The notes under the pieces: generated by a model
Told to the model about the DNA's origin: nothing
What the model saw: only the letters and a program-made list of their open reading frames with translations
The model's database searches: none
Position numbers and translations under genes: made by a program
In this document: in pieces, positions 1-11,745 of the stretch
Layout of the letters: each line of letters opens with the position of its first letter
Position numbering within the stretch: the stretch's first letter is position 1
Source of the DNA: Inia geoffrensis
Taxonomy: Eukaryota > Chordata > Mammalia > Artiodactyla > Iniidae
Length of the DNA stretch: 64,000 nt
Direction: 5' to 3'
NCBI GenBank assembly: GCA_036417435.1
Contig: CM070902.1
Coordinates: forward strand, 138,435,886-138,499,885

Positions 1-850
1 CAGCCACAGGGGTGTGGAGGGCAAAGCGGAGAGATTCCCACACTGAGGATCAGTACCGACCGGCACTCACCAGCCCGAGAGGCTTGTCTGTTCACCCGCT
101 GGGGGGCGGGGGCTGGGACCTGAGGCTCAGGCTCCAGGGAGAGGTCAGAGTGCAGGGAGAGGACTGGGGTTGGCGGTGTGAACACAGCCTGAAGGGGGTT
201 AGTGCACCACAGCTAGCCATGAGGGAGTACAGGGAAAAGTCTGGACCTGCCAAAGAGGCAAGAGGCTTTTTCTTCCCTCTTTGTTTCCTGGTGCGCGAGG
301 AGAGGGGATTAAGAGCTCTGCTTAAAGGAGCTCCAAAGATGGGCGCGAGTCGCGGCTAAAAGCGCGGACCCCAGAGACGGGCATGAGACGCTAAGGCTGC
401 TGCTGCCACCACCAAGAAGCCTGTGTGCGAGCACAGGTCACTATGCACACCTCCCTTCCGGGGAGTCTGTGCAGCCCGCCACTGCCAGGGTCCTGGGATC
501 CAGGGACAACTTCCCTGGGAGAACGCACGGCACGCCTCAGGCTGGTGCAACGTCACACTGGCCTCTGCCGCCGCAGGCTCGCCCCGCACTCCATGCCCCT
601 CCCTCCCCCCGTCCTGAGAGAGTCAGAGTCCCCGAAGCAGCTGCTCCTTTAACCCTGTCCTGTCTGAGCAAAGAACAGATGCCCTCCAGTGACCTACACA
701 CAGAGGATGGGCCAAATCCAAAGCTGAGTCCCGGGAGCTGTGAGAACAAAGAAGAGAAAGGGAAATCTCTCCCAGCAGCCTCAGAAGCAGCGATTAAAGC
801 TCCACAATCAACTTGATGTACCCTGCATCTGTGGAATACATGAATAGGCA

Positions 851-1380
851 ACGAATCATCCCAAATTGAGGAGGTGGACTTTGAGAGCAAGGTATATTAT
901 TTTTTCCCCTTTTCCTCTTTTTGTGAGTGTGTATGTGTATGCTTCTGTGTGAGATTTTGTCTGTATAGCTTTGCTTCCACAATTTGTCCTAGGGTTCTAT
1001 CCATCCTTTTTTTTTTTTTAATAATTTTTTTCTTAATAATTATTTTTTATTTTAATAACTTTATTTTATTTTACTTTATCTTCTTTCTTTCCTTCTTTCC
1101 TTGCTTTCCTCCTTTAGACAATGAATCATCCCAAATTGAGGAAGTGGACTTTGAGAGCAAGATTTATGATTTTTTTCCCCTTCTCTTTTTTGAGTGTGTA
1201 TGTGTACGTTTCTGTGTGTGACTTTCTCTGTATAGCTTTGCTTCCACCATTTGTCCTAGAGTTCTATCTGTCCGTTTTCTTTTTTAAATTTTTTTCTTAT
1301 TATTTTTATTTTAATAACTTTATTATATTTTATCTTACTTTATTTTATTTCATCTTTTCCTTTTTCTTCCCTCCTTCCTT
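851..1380 (+). repeat. 270-bp tandem duplication in the L1 5' region
   Basis: The segment beginning AATCATCCCAAATTGAGGA recurs about 270 bp later (851 and 1121), and the match continues through the GTGTGTATGTGTA and TATAGCTTTGCTTCCAC blocks into T-rich sequence. The two copies differ by scattered substitutions, so this is an older direct duplication just upstream of the CT-rich tract. Confidence 0.8.
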
Positions 1381-1515
1381 CCTTCCTCCCTCCCTCCTTT
1401 CTTTCTTTCGTTCCTCCCTTCCTTCCTCCTTCCTTCCTTCCCTTTCTCCCTCCCTCCCTCCTTCCCACCCTCCCTCCCTCTCTCTCTCTCTCTCTCTCTT
1501 TCTTTCTTTTCTTCT
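1360..1515 (+). repeat. Polypyrimidine (CCTT/CTTT/CCCT)n tract
   Basis: A long run of C and T in CCTT, CCCT and CT units lies between the L1 5'UTR and ORF1. The strand asymmetry is nearly complete, so it can form H-DNA-like structure. It belongs to the L1 leader. Confidence 0.85.
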
Positions 1516-2052
1516 ACTAATTCTTTCATTCTACCTTATCTCCTTTTATTCTGAGCTGTGTCGATGAAAGGCTCTTCATGCTGCAACCAGGAGTCAGGGC
1601 TGTGCCTCTGAGGTGGGAGAGCCAACTTCAGGACACTGGTCCAAAGAGACCTCCCAGCTCCATATAATATCAAACGATGAAAATCTCCCAGAGATCTCCA
1701 TCTCAACACCAGCACCCAGCTTCACTCAACAACCAGCAAGCTACAGTGCTGGACACCCTATGCCAAACAACTAGCAAGACAGGAGCACAACCCCACCCAT
1801 TAGCAGAGAGGCTGCCTAAAATCATAATAAGTCCACAGACACCCCAAAACACACCACTAGACGTGGACCTGCCCACCAGAAAGACAATATCCAGCCTTAT
1901 CCACCAGAAAACAGGCACTAGTCCCCTCCGCCAGGAAGCCTACCCAACCCACTGAACCAACCTTAGCCACTGGGGACAGACACCAAGAACAGTGGGAACT
2001 ATGAACCTGCAGCCTTCAAAGAGGAGACCTCAAACACAGTAAGGTAAGCAAA

Positions 2053-2889
2053 ATGAGAAGACAGAAAAACACACAGCAGATGAAGGAGCAAGATAAAAAC
2101 CCACCAGACCTAACAAATGAGGAGGAAATAGGCAGTCTACCTGAAAAAGAATTCAGAATAATGATAGTAAAGATGATCCAAAATCTTGAAAATAGAATAC
2201 ACAAGGTGCAAGAAACATTTAACAAGGACCTAGAAGAACTAAAGATAAAACAAACAACAATGAACAACACAATAAATGGAATTAAAAATACCCTACATGG
2301 GATCAATAGCACAATAACTGAGGCAGAAAAACGGATACGTGACCTGGAAGATAAAACAGTGAAAATAGCTACTGCAGAGCAGAAGAAAGAAAAAAGAATG
2401 AAAAAAACTGAGGACAGTCTCAGAGACCTCTGGGACAACATTAAATGCACCAACATTCGAATTATAGGGGTTCCAGAAGAAGAAGAGAAAAAGAAAGAGA
2501 CTGAGAAAATATTTGAAGAGATTATAGTTGAAAACTTCCCTAATATGGGAAAGGAAATAGTTAATCAAGTCCAGGAAGCACAGAGAGTCCCATACAGGAT
2601 AAATCAAAGGAGAAATACAGCAAGACACATATTAATCAAACTGTCAAAAATTACATACAAAGAAAACATATTAAAAACAGCAAGGGAAAAACAACAAATA
2701 ACACACAAGGGAGTCCCTGTAAGGTTAACAGCTGAATTTTCAGCAGAAACTCTGCAAGCCAGAAGGGACTGGCAGGAAATATTTAAAGTGATGAAGGAGA
2801 AAAACCTGCAACCAAGATTACTCTACCCAGCAAGGATCTCATTCAGATTTGATGGAGAAATTAAAACCTTTACAGACAGCAAAAGCTGA
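2053..2889 (+). CDS. L1 ORF1 protein (ORF1p), apparently open
   Basis: Encodes 278 residues of L1 ORF1p, the RNA-binding trimeric chaperone of LINE-1 ribonucleoprotein. Residues about 30-130 form a Lys/Glu-rich coiled coil. About 133-225 is the RRM-like domain, seen from the NIRIIGVPEEEE motif. The C-terminal domain (about 190-278) carries ARHILIKLSK and the RLTAEFSAETLQARRDW block, then a conserved LYPARISF. It is shorter than human ORF1p (338 residues), mainly in the N-terminal part. There are no internal stops. It lies 114 nt upstream of the ORF2 start, the usual L1 layout. Translation of this copy is not shown by sequence. Confidence 0.88.
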   Translation: MRRQKNTQQMKEQDKNPPDLTNEEEIGSLPEKEFRIMIVKMIQNLENRIHKVQETFNKDLEELKIKQTTMNNTINGIKNTLHGINSTITEAEKRIRDLEDKTVKIATAEQKKEKRMKKTEDSLRDLWDNIKCTNIRIIGVPEEEEKKKETEKIFEEIIVENFPNMGKEIVNQVQEAQRVPYRINQRRNTARHILIKLSKITYKENILKTAREKQQITHKGVPVRLTAEFSAETLQARRDWQEIFKVMKEKNLQPRLLYPARISFRFDGEIKTFTDSKS

Positions 2890-3003
2890 GAGAGTTCAGC
2901 ACCACCAAACCAGCTTTACAACAAATGCTAAAGGATCTTCTCTAGGCAAGAAACACAAGAGAAGGAAAAGACCTACAATAACGAACCCAAAACAATTAAG
3001 AAA

Positions 3004-6000
3004 ATGGGAATAGGAACATACATATTGATAATTACCTTAAATGTAAATAGACTAAATGCTCCCACCAAAAGACACAGATTGGCTGAACGGATACAAAAAC
3101 AAGACCCATATACATGCTGTCTACAAGAGACCCACTTCAGACTTAGGGACACATACAGACTGAAAGTGAGGGGATGAAAAAAGATATTCCATGCAAATGG
3201 AAACCAAAAGAAAGCTGGAGTAGCAACTCTCATATCAGACAAAATAGACTTTAAAATAATGACTATTAGAAGTTACAAAGAAGGACACTACATAATGATC
3301 TAGGGATTGATCCAAGAAGAAGATATAACAATTGTAATAACAATTACAATTGTATAACAATTGTATGTTGCTCCCAACATAGGAGCACCTCAATACATAA
3401 GGCAAATACTAACAGCCATAAAAGGGGAAATCGACAGTAACACATTCATAGTAGGGGACTTTAACACCCCACTTTCACCAATGGACAGATCATCCAAAAT
3501 GAAAATAAATAAGGAAACACAAGCTTTAAATGATACATTAAACAAGATGGACTTAATTGATATTTATAGCACATTGCATCCAAAAACAACAGAACACACA
3601 TATCTCTCAAGTGCTCATGGAACATTCCCCAGGATAGATCATATCTTGGGTCACAAATCAAGCCTTGGTAAATTTAAGAAAATTGAAATTGTATCAAGTA
3701 TCTTTTCTGACCACAACGCTATGAGACTAGATATCAATTACAGGAAAAGATCTGTAAAAAATACAAACACATGGAGTCTAAACAATACGCTACTTAATAA
3801 CGAAGTGACCCCTGAAGAAATGAAAGAGGAAATCAAAAAATACCTAGAAACAAATGACAATGGAGACGCAACGACCCAAAACCTATGGGATGCAGCAAAA
3901 GCAGTTCTAAGAGGGAAATTTATAGCAATACAACGCTACCTTAAGAAACAGGAAACATCTCAAATAAACAACCTAACCTTGCACCTAAAGCAATCAGAGA
4001 AAGAAGAACAAAAAAGCCCCAAAGTTAGCAGAAGGAAAGAAATCATAAATATCAGATCAGAAATAAATGAAAAAGAAATGAAGGAAACGATAGCAAAGAT
4101 CAATAAAACTAAAAGCTGGTTCTTTGAGAAGATAAACAAAATTGATAAACCATTAGCCAGACTCATCAAGATAAAAAGGGAGAAGACTCAAATCAATAGA
4201 ATTAGAAATGAAAAAGGAGAAGTAACAACTGACACTGCAGAAATACATAAGATCATGAGAGATTACTGCAAGCAACTCTATGCCAATAAAATGGACAACC
4301 CGGAAGAAATGGACAAATTCTTAGAAACGCACAACCTGCCAAGACTGAATCAGGAAGAAATAGAAAATATGAACAGACCAATCACAAGCACTGAAATTGA
4401 AACTGTGATTAAAAATCTTCCAACAAACAAAAGCCCAGGACCAGATGGCTTCACAGGTGAATTCTATCACACATTTAGAGAAGAGCTAACACCTATCCTT
4501 CTCAAACTCTTCCAAAATATAGCAGAGGGAGGAACACTCCCAAACTCATTCTACGAGGCCACCATCACCTTGATACCAAAACCAGACAAGGATGTCACAT
4601 AAAAGAAAACTACAGGCCAGTATCACTGATGAACATAGATGCAAAAATCCTCAACAAAATACTAACAAACAGAATCCAACAGTACATTAAAAGGATCATA
4701 CACCATGATCAAGTGGGGTTTATTCCATGAATGCAAGGATTCTTCAATATACACAAATCAATCAACGTGATACACCATACTAACAAATTGAAGGAGAAAA
4801 ACCATATGATCATCTCAGTAGACGCAGAGAAAGCTTTCGACAAAATTTAACACCCATTTATGATAAAATCCCTGCAGAAAGTAGGCATAGAGGGAACTTT
4901 CCTCAACATAATAAAGGCCATATATGACAAACCCACAGCCAACATCGTCCTCAATGGTGAAAAACTGAAACCATTTCCACTAAGATCAGGAACAAGACAA
5001 GGTTGCCCACTCTCACCACTCTTATTCAATATAGCTTTGGAAGTTGTAGCCACAGCAATCAGAGAAGAAAAGGAAATAAAAGGAATCCAAATTGGAAAAG
5101 AAGAAGTAAAGCTGTCACTGTTTGCAGATGATACGATACTATACATATAGAATCCTAAAGATGCTACCAGAAAACTACTAGAGCTAATCAATGAATTTGG
5201 TAAAGTAGCAGGATACAAAATTAATGCACAGAAATCTCTGGCATTCCTATACACTAATGATGAAAAATCTGAACGTTAAATCAAGAAAACACTCCCATTT
5301 ACCATTGCAACAAAAAGAATAAAGTATCTAGGAATAAACCTACCTAAGGAGACAAAAGACCTGTATGCAGAAAATTATAAGACACTGATGAAAGAAATTC
5401 AAGATGATACAAATAGATGGAGAGATATACCATGTTCTTGGATTGGAAGAATCAACATTGTGAAAATGACTCTACTACCTAAAGCAATCTACAGAGTCAA
5501 TGCAATCCCTATCAAACTACCACTGGCATTTTTCACAGAAGTAGAAGAAAAAATTTCACAATTTGTATGGAAACACAAAAGACCCCGAAAAGCCAAAGCA
5601 ATCTTGAGAATGAAAAACGGAGCTGGAGGAATTAGGCTCCCTGACTTCAGACTATAGTACAAAGCTACAGTAATCAAAACAGTATAGTACTGGCCCAAAA
5701 ACAGAAGGATAGATCAATGGAACAGGACAGAAAGCCCAGAGATAAACCCATGCACATATGCTCACCTTATCTTTGATAAAGGAGGCAGCAATGTACAGTG
5801 GAGAAAGGACAGCCTTTTCAATAAGTGGTGCTGGGAAAACTGACAGGTACATGTAAAAGTATGAGATTAATTCACTCCCTAACACCATACACAAAAATAA
5901 GCTCAAAACGGATTAAAGATCTAAATGTAAGGCCAGAAACTATCAAACTCTTAGAGGAAAACATAGGCAGAACACTGTATGACATAAATCACAGCCAGAT

Positions 6001-7065
6001 CCTTTTTGGCCCACCTCGTAGAGAAATGGAAATAAAAACAAAAATAAACAAATGGGACCTAATGAAGCTTCAAAGCTTTTGCACAGCAAAGGAAACCATA
6101 AACAAGACCAAAAGACAACCCTCAGAATGGGAGAGAATATTTGCAAATGAAGCAACTGACAAAGGATTAATCTGCAAAATTTATAAGCAGCTCATGCAGC
6201 TCAATAACAAAAAAACAAACAACCCAATCCAAAAATGGGCAGAAGACCTAAACAGACATTTCTCCAAAGAAGATATACAGACTGCCAACAAACACATGAA
6301 TGAATGCTCAACATTATTAATCATTAGAGAAATGCAAATCCAAACTATAATGAGATATCATCTCACACCAGTCAGAATGGCCATCATCCAAGAATCTAGA
6401 AACAATAAATGCTGGAGAGGGTGTGGAGAAAAGGGAACACTCTTGCACTGCTAGTGGAATGTGAATTGGTACAACCACTATGGAGAACAGTATGGAGGTT
6501 CCTTAAAAAACTACAAATAGAACTACCATATGACCCAACAATCCCACTACTGGGCATATACCCTGAGAAAACCATAATTCAGAAAGAGTCATGGGGCTTC
6601 CCTGGTGGCGCAGTGGTTGAGAGTCTGCCTGCCGATGCAGGGGACAAGGGTCTGTGCCCCATTCCGGGAAGATCCCACCTGCTGCGGAGCGGCTGGGCCC
6701 GTGAGCCCTGGCTGCTGAGCCTGAGCGTCTGGAGCCTGTGCTCCGCAACGGGAGAGGCCACAACAGTGAGAGGCCTGCGTACCGCAAAACAAAAACAAAA
6801 ACAAAAAGAGTCATGTACCAAAATGTTCATTGCAGCTCTATTTACAATAGCCCGGAGATGGAAACAACCTAAGTGTCCATCATTGGATGAATGGATAAAG
6901 AAGATGTGGCACATATATACAATGGAATATTACTCAGCCATAAAAAGAAATGAAACTGAGCTATTTGTAATGAGGTGGATGGATCTAGAGTCTGTCATAC
7001 AAAGTGAAGTCAGTCAGAAAGAGAAAGACAAATACCATATGCTAACACATATATATGTAATTTAA
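3004..7065 (+). pseudogene. L1 ORF2 (endonuclease/reverse transcriptase), broken
   Basis: ORF2 normally encodes an APE-type endonuclease, a reverse transcriptase and a Cys-rich C-terminus. Landmarks present are the start at 3004, the endonuclease GDFNT (about 3454) and SDH (about 3706) motifs, the long open stretch 3361-4602, and the reverse-transcriptase catalytic FADD (about 5121-5132). The C-terminal part runs through MEYYSAIKRNE to a stop at 7063-7065. It is inactivated by early stops (for example near 3175 and 3302), a frame change after 4600, further stops near 4728, 4847 and 5148, and a SINE insertion at 6594-6804. Confidence 0.9.
6594..6804 (+). mobile_element. CHR-type SINE nested in L1 ORF2
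   Basis: A tRNA-derived cetacean SINE starts GGGCTTCCCTGGTGGCGCAG and ends in a CAAAAA-rich tail. It is flanked by the perfect 11-bp target duplication AAAGAGTCATG at 6583-6593 and 6805-6815. It inserted after the L1. Confidence 0.95.
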
Positions 7066-7435
7066 GACAAAAAAATGTCATGAAGAACCTAGGGGTAAGA
7101 CAGGAATAAAGACACAGACCTACTAGAGAATGGACTTGAGGATATGGGGAGGGGGAAGGGTAAGCTGTGACAAAACGAGAGAGTGGACATATATACAGTA
7201 CCAAATGTAAAATAGATAGCTAGTGGGAAGGAGCCGCATAGCACAGGGAGATCAGCTCAGTGCTTTGTGACTACCTAGAGGGGTAGGATAGGGAGGGTGG
7301 GAGGGAGGGAGATGCAAGAGGAAAGAGATATGGGAACATATGTATATGTATAACTGATTCACTTTGTTATAAAGCAGAAACTAACACACCACTGTAAAGC
7401 AATTATACTCCAATAAAGATGTAAAAAAAAAAAAA

Positions 7436-8109
7436 CTCATCAAACTGCGTATTTTAAATGGATGCATTTTATCATATGCAAAATTTACTTCAATAAACTG
7501 TCAATTTTTTTTAAGGGTGAATTCCATTCTACTATCTCTAAGGACAGAGGATCTGTTTTGCCTGAAAGCCCAAAATCCACCCCCAGGGAGACCATACCAG
7601 TCTGATGGAGGGAGGCATATGGCCCTGATCATGATCTTCCTTGCCCACCTACAAGAAGAACGGACTTGCAGCTCTACAACCCAGTAGCAAATAAAGTTTG
7701 TCACATTCCAAAATATGTGTTCATGACAAAAATAAATTAGGTCAATACCCTCTCACTATAAAAATTACTGCAGAATCCTAAGTGTCATTTACAGACATAT
7801 ATTCCCTGTTTGATCCAGAGTCTGAAAATTCACAAGCACTCGCCTCTAAGAGAATATCTAAAAAATGGCAGAGCATTCAAAAAATCCCTCTGTTCCTCAG
7901 ATCCAGTGTCCCTCATCCTACCTCTTTTAAGGCAGCCATAGAGGCAATGACTGGTTTGCCAAGTCAGACTTTTAGCCAAGTACTGTGTATATCTCATTCT
8001 CCTGGCTGCCCAGCCACAGTCCGCCCCAATGTTGGGGAAAGCCTCCACATAAGTCTGGGGAAAGGCAGAGCCTGCTTCTTATTATATAAAAGCTCAAAAC
8101 ACCAGATAA
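7436..8109. other. Intronic sequence without recognised gene
   Basis: A/T-rich sequence with a possible old L1-like AATAAA end near 7490. An open frame at about 7782-8177 has no recognised domain and runs into a MIR, so it is not called as a gene. Confidence 0.5.
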
Positions 8110-8320
8110 TCAAGCAAATATCTGGAGCCAGATTACTTGAGTTCAATCCCTGTCTCCTCCACATACTAGCTGTGTAAACTTCCTAAAATTCTCTTTCCTC
8201 ATCAGTAAAATGATAATAGTATTGTGCCTACCTTACAATGTTGTTGTGAAGATAAAATAAAATGTAAAGTACTTAGAAAAGTATCTGGCATATAATAAGT
8301 GGTATATAGGTTACATTATA
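8110..8320 (+). repeat. MIR SINE
   Basis: Shows the MIR core order: TTCAATCC, CTAGCTGTGTAA, CTCTTTCCTCATCAGTAAAA, GTTGTTGTGAAGAT, then TATCTGGCATATAATAAG. Confidence 0.88.
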
Positions 8321-8959
8321 ATTATTTGCTTCCCAAACTCTGGGGGCACTGCCATATGACCTTGGCTCTGCCAAATCAAAGGCACTTGTCCCAGACCTGG
8401 AATCAGAAACTAGCGATAACAAGAAAGAGGAATGATGAGGAACTCACTCTGGGGCAGCCACAATTGTAGTGAGACCAAATGCCTTCAGCAGTGGCCACAG
8501 CACCAGGGGCAGAACCCAGTCACCAGAGCTAGTCACCAGAGTCCTGGCAGTGCGAGGTGCTAGGGCCATTGCTAAGCAATGGCAGCGACAGTGACCTCAC
8601 TGAAATGGTGCTGAACCATGATTTGGAGCATACTCCCAGATAAGGAGCCTGCATTCTGGTTTTCCAACCTTCCAGTAAGCTACCTCAGATCCTCTTAGCA
8701 AATGTCTTTTCTATGTAAGTGAGTTGGAGTTGGTTTCATTTGCTTGCAGCATAAGATCCTGACAGCTGACCTGCAGAAAGTGGATAAATGTGAAAAGGTC
8801 TTATATTATCTTTATGAGTGCTTCTGCATACCAAGTGATAACTATGAAATGGTCTAGAAACTTTTGAGAATGTTAGTGAACAAGTTAGCTATGGAACTTG
8901 ATTGATACCTTCATGATTCCCTAATCTAATATGCCAATAATAACCAAAAAGCTGACCTT
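8321..8959. other. Intronic sequence, nothing recognised
   Basis: Mixed-composition DNA. No exon with both splice sites and coding character, and no repeat that I can name. Confidence 0.4.
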
Positions 8960-9095
8960 AATTAACCACCTTCTACATGCCAGGCACTGGGCTAATAATA
9001 TTCATTTAACCCTCACAACTGTCCTGTAAGGTGGATAAGATTTTCCCTATTTTACAGATGAGAAAACTGAGGGCTAGGAAGGTTAAAGAATTTAA
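8960..9095 (-). repeat. MIR SINE fragment (antisense)
   Basis: Antisense MIR signature: CATGCCAGGCACTGGGCTAA, then CCCTCACAACTGTCCTGTAAG and TTTTACAGATGAGAAAACTG. Confidence 0.85.
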
Positions 9096-9124
9096 ATAAT
9101 GTATCCTCTTGCAAATGGAGCCCT

Positions 9125-9405
9125 ACCAGAATAGTAAGAGCTAACAATGAGTACATACCAAGTGTCAGGCACTGTTCTATACGTTTTTCACATACTAACT
9201 GATTTAATTCTAATTATGCATTAACTCATTCAAACCCACCACAACTCGCATACCTAGATACCATTATTATCCCTGTTTTACAGGTAAGAGAATGGAAAGA
9301 TTAAGAAATGTGCTTAATGACATGCAGCTAGCAAGTGATGAACTGGGATTCAAATCTGGCAGTCTGGCTTCAGAGACCTTATTTTTAACCTCGACATTAT
9401 ACTGC
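9125..9405 (-). repeat. MIR SINE (antisense)
   Basis: Antisense MIR: AAGTGTCAGGCACTGTTCTA, CCTGTTTTACAGGTAAGAGA, then a GGGATTCAAATCTGGCAGTC end. Confidence 0.85.
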
Positions 9406-9849
9406 CTCCCTAAAAGTGACTGAAATACATCAATGGGCCATGCCAACCAATATATATGCCTTCAGATATTTATGAGTCAAACGTACTGCTTTCTTGATGT
9501 TGACTTGTACTGTTGTTCCTTCTGTTTCCATATCAACCTGTGCTACTCTAACTGTGCTACTTGTCTTAATCTGGCCCTTCACTTCCAACAGTTCAAGATT
9601 GAAGCAACAGCCTCCAATTATATCATTATTGCTGCCTTTTGCTAATAACAGAGCCCTAGAGACAGCTGTGACCAGGAACTTCCTACTCCTAGCTGTGGGA
9701 GGTTGCATAATTAAACTAGGACATCTGGGAATCAGGAGCTTCAGGATATGGACTAAGCCTGATGCTGCAAATGGCATCAGCTGCCAGAAAATATGCATGT
9801 TATTATTGATCCTGATAACTCCTTGGTTAGCAATTGGGGTCAATTTTAG

Positions 9850-10020
9850 TACCTATCCCCCCAAACAACGTCTAGGGACATTTCTGGTTGTTATAGCTGG
9901 GGATGGTGTGCTACTGGCTTCTTGAAAGTACAGGCCAGGAATGTTGCTAGAGGTCCTACAATGCACAGGATAATCCCCCACAATAAAAAATCATATAGCC
10001 AAATATGCCAGAGTCAAGGC
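9850..10020. repeat. Ancient interspersed repeat, probably DNA-transposon derived
   Basis: Segments such as GGACATTTCTGGTTGTTATA and TCCTACAATGCACAGGATAA match a common mammalian interspersed sequence from memory. I cannot assign the family with confidence. Confidence 0.45.
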
Positions 10021-10110
10021 TGAAAAACTCTGTAAATAGCCTGATGCTATAAACTGCTTCTTATAATAGCAGGCCCAATGGGTCTTAATACTTACTCATT
10101 TTATCAAATT

Positions 10111-11745
10111 ACCCAAGACATTTTTCACAGAAGTAGAACAAATAATCCTAAAATTTATATGGGACCACAAAAGAACCAGAATTGCCAAAGCAATCCCAAG
10201 GAAAAAGAACAAAACTGAAGGCATAACCCTCCCAGACTTCAGACAATACTATAAAGCCACAGTAATCAAAACAGTGTGGTATTGGCACAAAAACAGACAC
10301 ATGGATCAATGAAACAGAATAGGGAGCCCAGAAACAAACCCATACACCTATGGTCAATTAAGCTTTAACAAAGGAGGCAAGAATGTACAGTGGAGAAAAG
10401 ACAGTCTCTTCAGCAAATGGTACTGGGAAAGCTGGACAGCCTCATGTAAATCAATGAAGTTAGAACACACCCTCACACCATACACAAAAAAACTCAAAAT
10501 GGCTTAAAGACTTAAATATCAGACCTGACACCATAAAATTAGAAGAGAACACAGGCAAAACATTCTCTGACATAAATTGTACCAATGGTTTCTTAGCTCA
10601 GTCTCCCAAGGCAATAGAAACGAGAGCAAAAATAAACGAGTGGGACCTAATCAAACTTATAAGCTTTTGCACAGCAAAAGAAACCATAAACAAAATGAAA
10701 AGACAACCTACGGACTGGGAGAAAATATCTGAAAATGATGTGACCAATAAGGGCTTAATTTCCAAATTATACAAACAGCTCATACAACTCAGTAACAAAA
10801 AAACAAACAACCCAATCAAAAAATGGGCAGAAGACCTAAGTAGGCATTTCTCCAAAGAAGATATACAGATGGCCAACAGGCACATGAAAAGATGCTCAAC
10901 ATCACTAATCATTAGAGAAATGCAAATCAAAACTACAATGAGGTACCACCTCACACCAGTCAGAATGGCCATCATCAAACAAATCTACAAACAACAAACG
11001 CTGGAGAGCGTGTGGAGAAAAAGGAACTCTCCTGCACTGTTGGTGGGACTGTAAATTGATACAGCCACTATGGAGAACAGTATGGAGGTTCCTTAAAAAA
11101 CTAAAAATTGAGTTGCCATATGATCCAGCAACCCCACTCCTGGGTATATATCCAGAGAAAACTATAATCTGAAAAGATACATGCACCCCAGTGTTCACAG
11201 CAGCACTATCTACAATAGCCAGGACATGGAAACAATCTAAATGTCCAGCGACAGATGAATGGATAAAGAAGATGTGGTATATATATACACAGTGGAATAC
11301 TAGCCGTAGAAAAGAATGAAATAATGCCATTTGCAGCAACATGGATGGACCTAGAGATTATCATACTGATGTAACTCAGAAAGAGAAACGCAAATACCAT
11401 AAGATATCACTTATATGCAGAATCTAAAATATGACACAAATGAACATATTTACGAAAAATAAACTCAGAGACATAGAAAACAAACTTATGGTTACCAAAG
11501 GGGAAAGGGGGTGGGGGAGGGATAAATTAGGAGTTTGGGATTGACAGATACAAACTACTATATATAAAATAAACAACAAGGTCGTCTGTATAGCACAGGG
11601 AACTACATATAATATCCTGTAATAAACCATGATGGAAAAGAATATGAAAAAGAATATGTATCTATTTGTATAACTGAATCACTCTGCTGTACACCAGAAA
11701 TTAACATAACATTGTAAATCAGCTATACTTCAATTAAAAACAAAA
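10111..11745 (+). mobile_element. 5'-truncated L1 (ORF2 C-terminal half plus 3'UTR)
   Basis: Begins within ORF2 (block TTTTTCACAGAAGTAGAACA), runs through the C-terminal region and ends in the 3'UTR at TATACTTCAATTAAAAACAA. It is colinear with 5530-7430 of the first L1 but clearly diverged, and has a different 3'UTR (ATAGCACAGGGAACTACATA block). Several stops interrupt it; the longest open stretch is 10695-11054. Confidence 0.9.

Larger units (their letters stand above)
1..7435 (+). mobile_element. Near full-length L1 (LINE-1) retrotransposon, cetartiodactyl type
   Basis: A GC-richer 5'UTR-like leader (about 1-850) is followed by a pyrimidine-rich tract, ORF1 (2053-2889), a broken ORF2 (3004-7065) and a 3'UTR with AATAAA at 7412-7417 and a poly(A) tail at 7423-7435. 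The left edge lies at or before base 1, so the 5' end and its target duplication cannot be checked. A CHR SINE is nested at 6594-6804. ORF2 carries several stop codons and frame changes, so the element cannot mobilise itself, although ORF1 reads through. Confidence 0.93.

Noticed and set aside
6594..6670. tRNA gene
   Set aside because: The head of each CHR SINE derives from a tRNA and keeps box-like motifs, but it does not fold as a complete tRNA and is followed by the SINE body. Same for the other eleven copies.
7782..8177. 131-codon open frame
   Set aside because: Its 3' part reads through a MIR SINE and no domain or splice signal supports it.
9494..9925. 143-codon open frame
   Set aside because: The end reads into an ancient interspersed repeat, composition is non-coding and no domain is seen.
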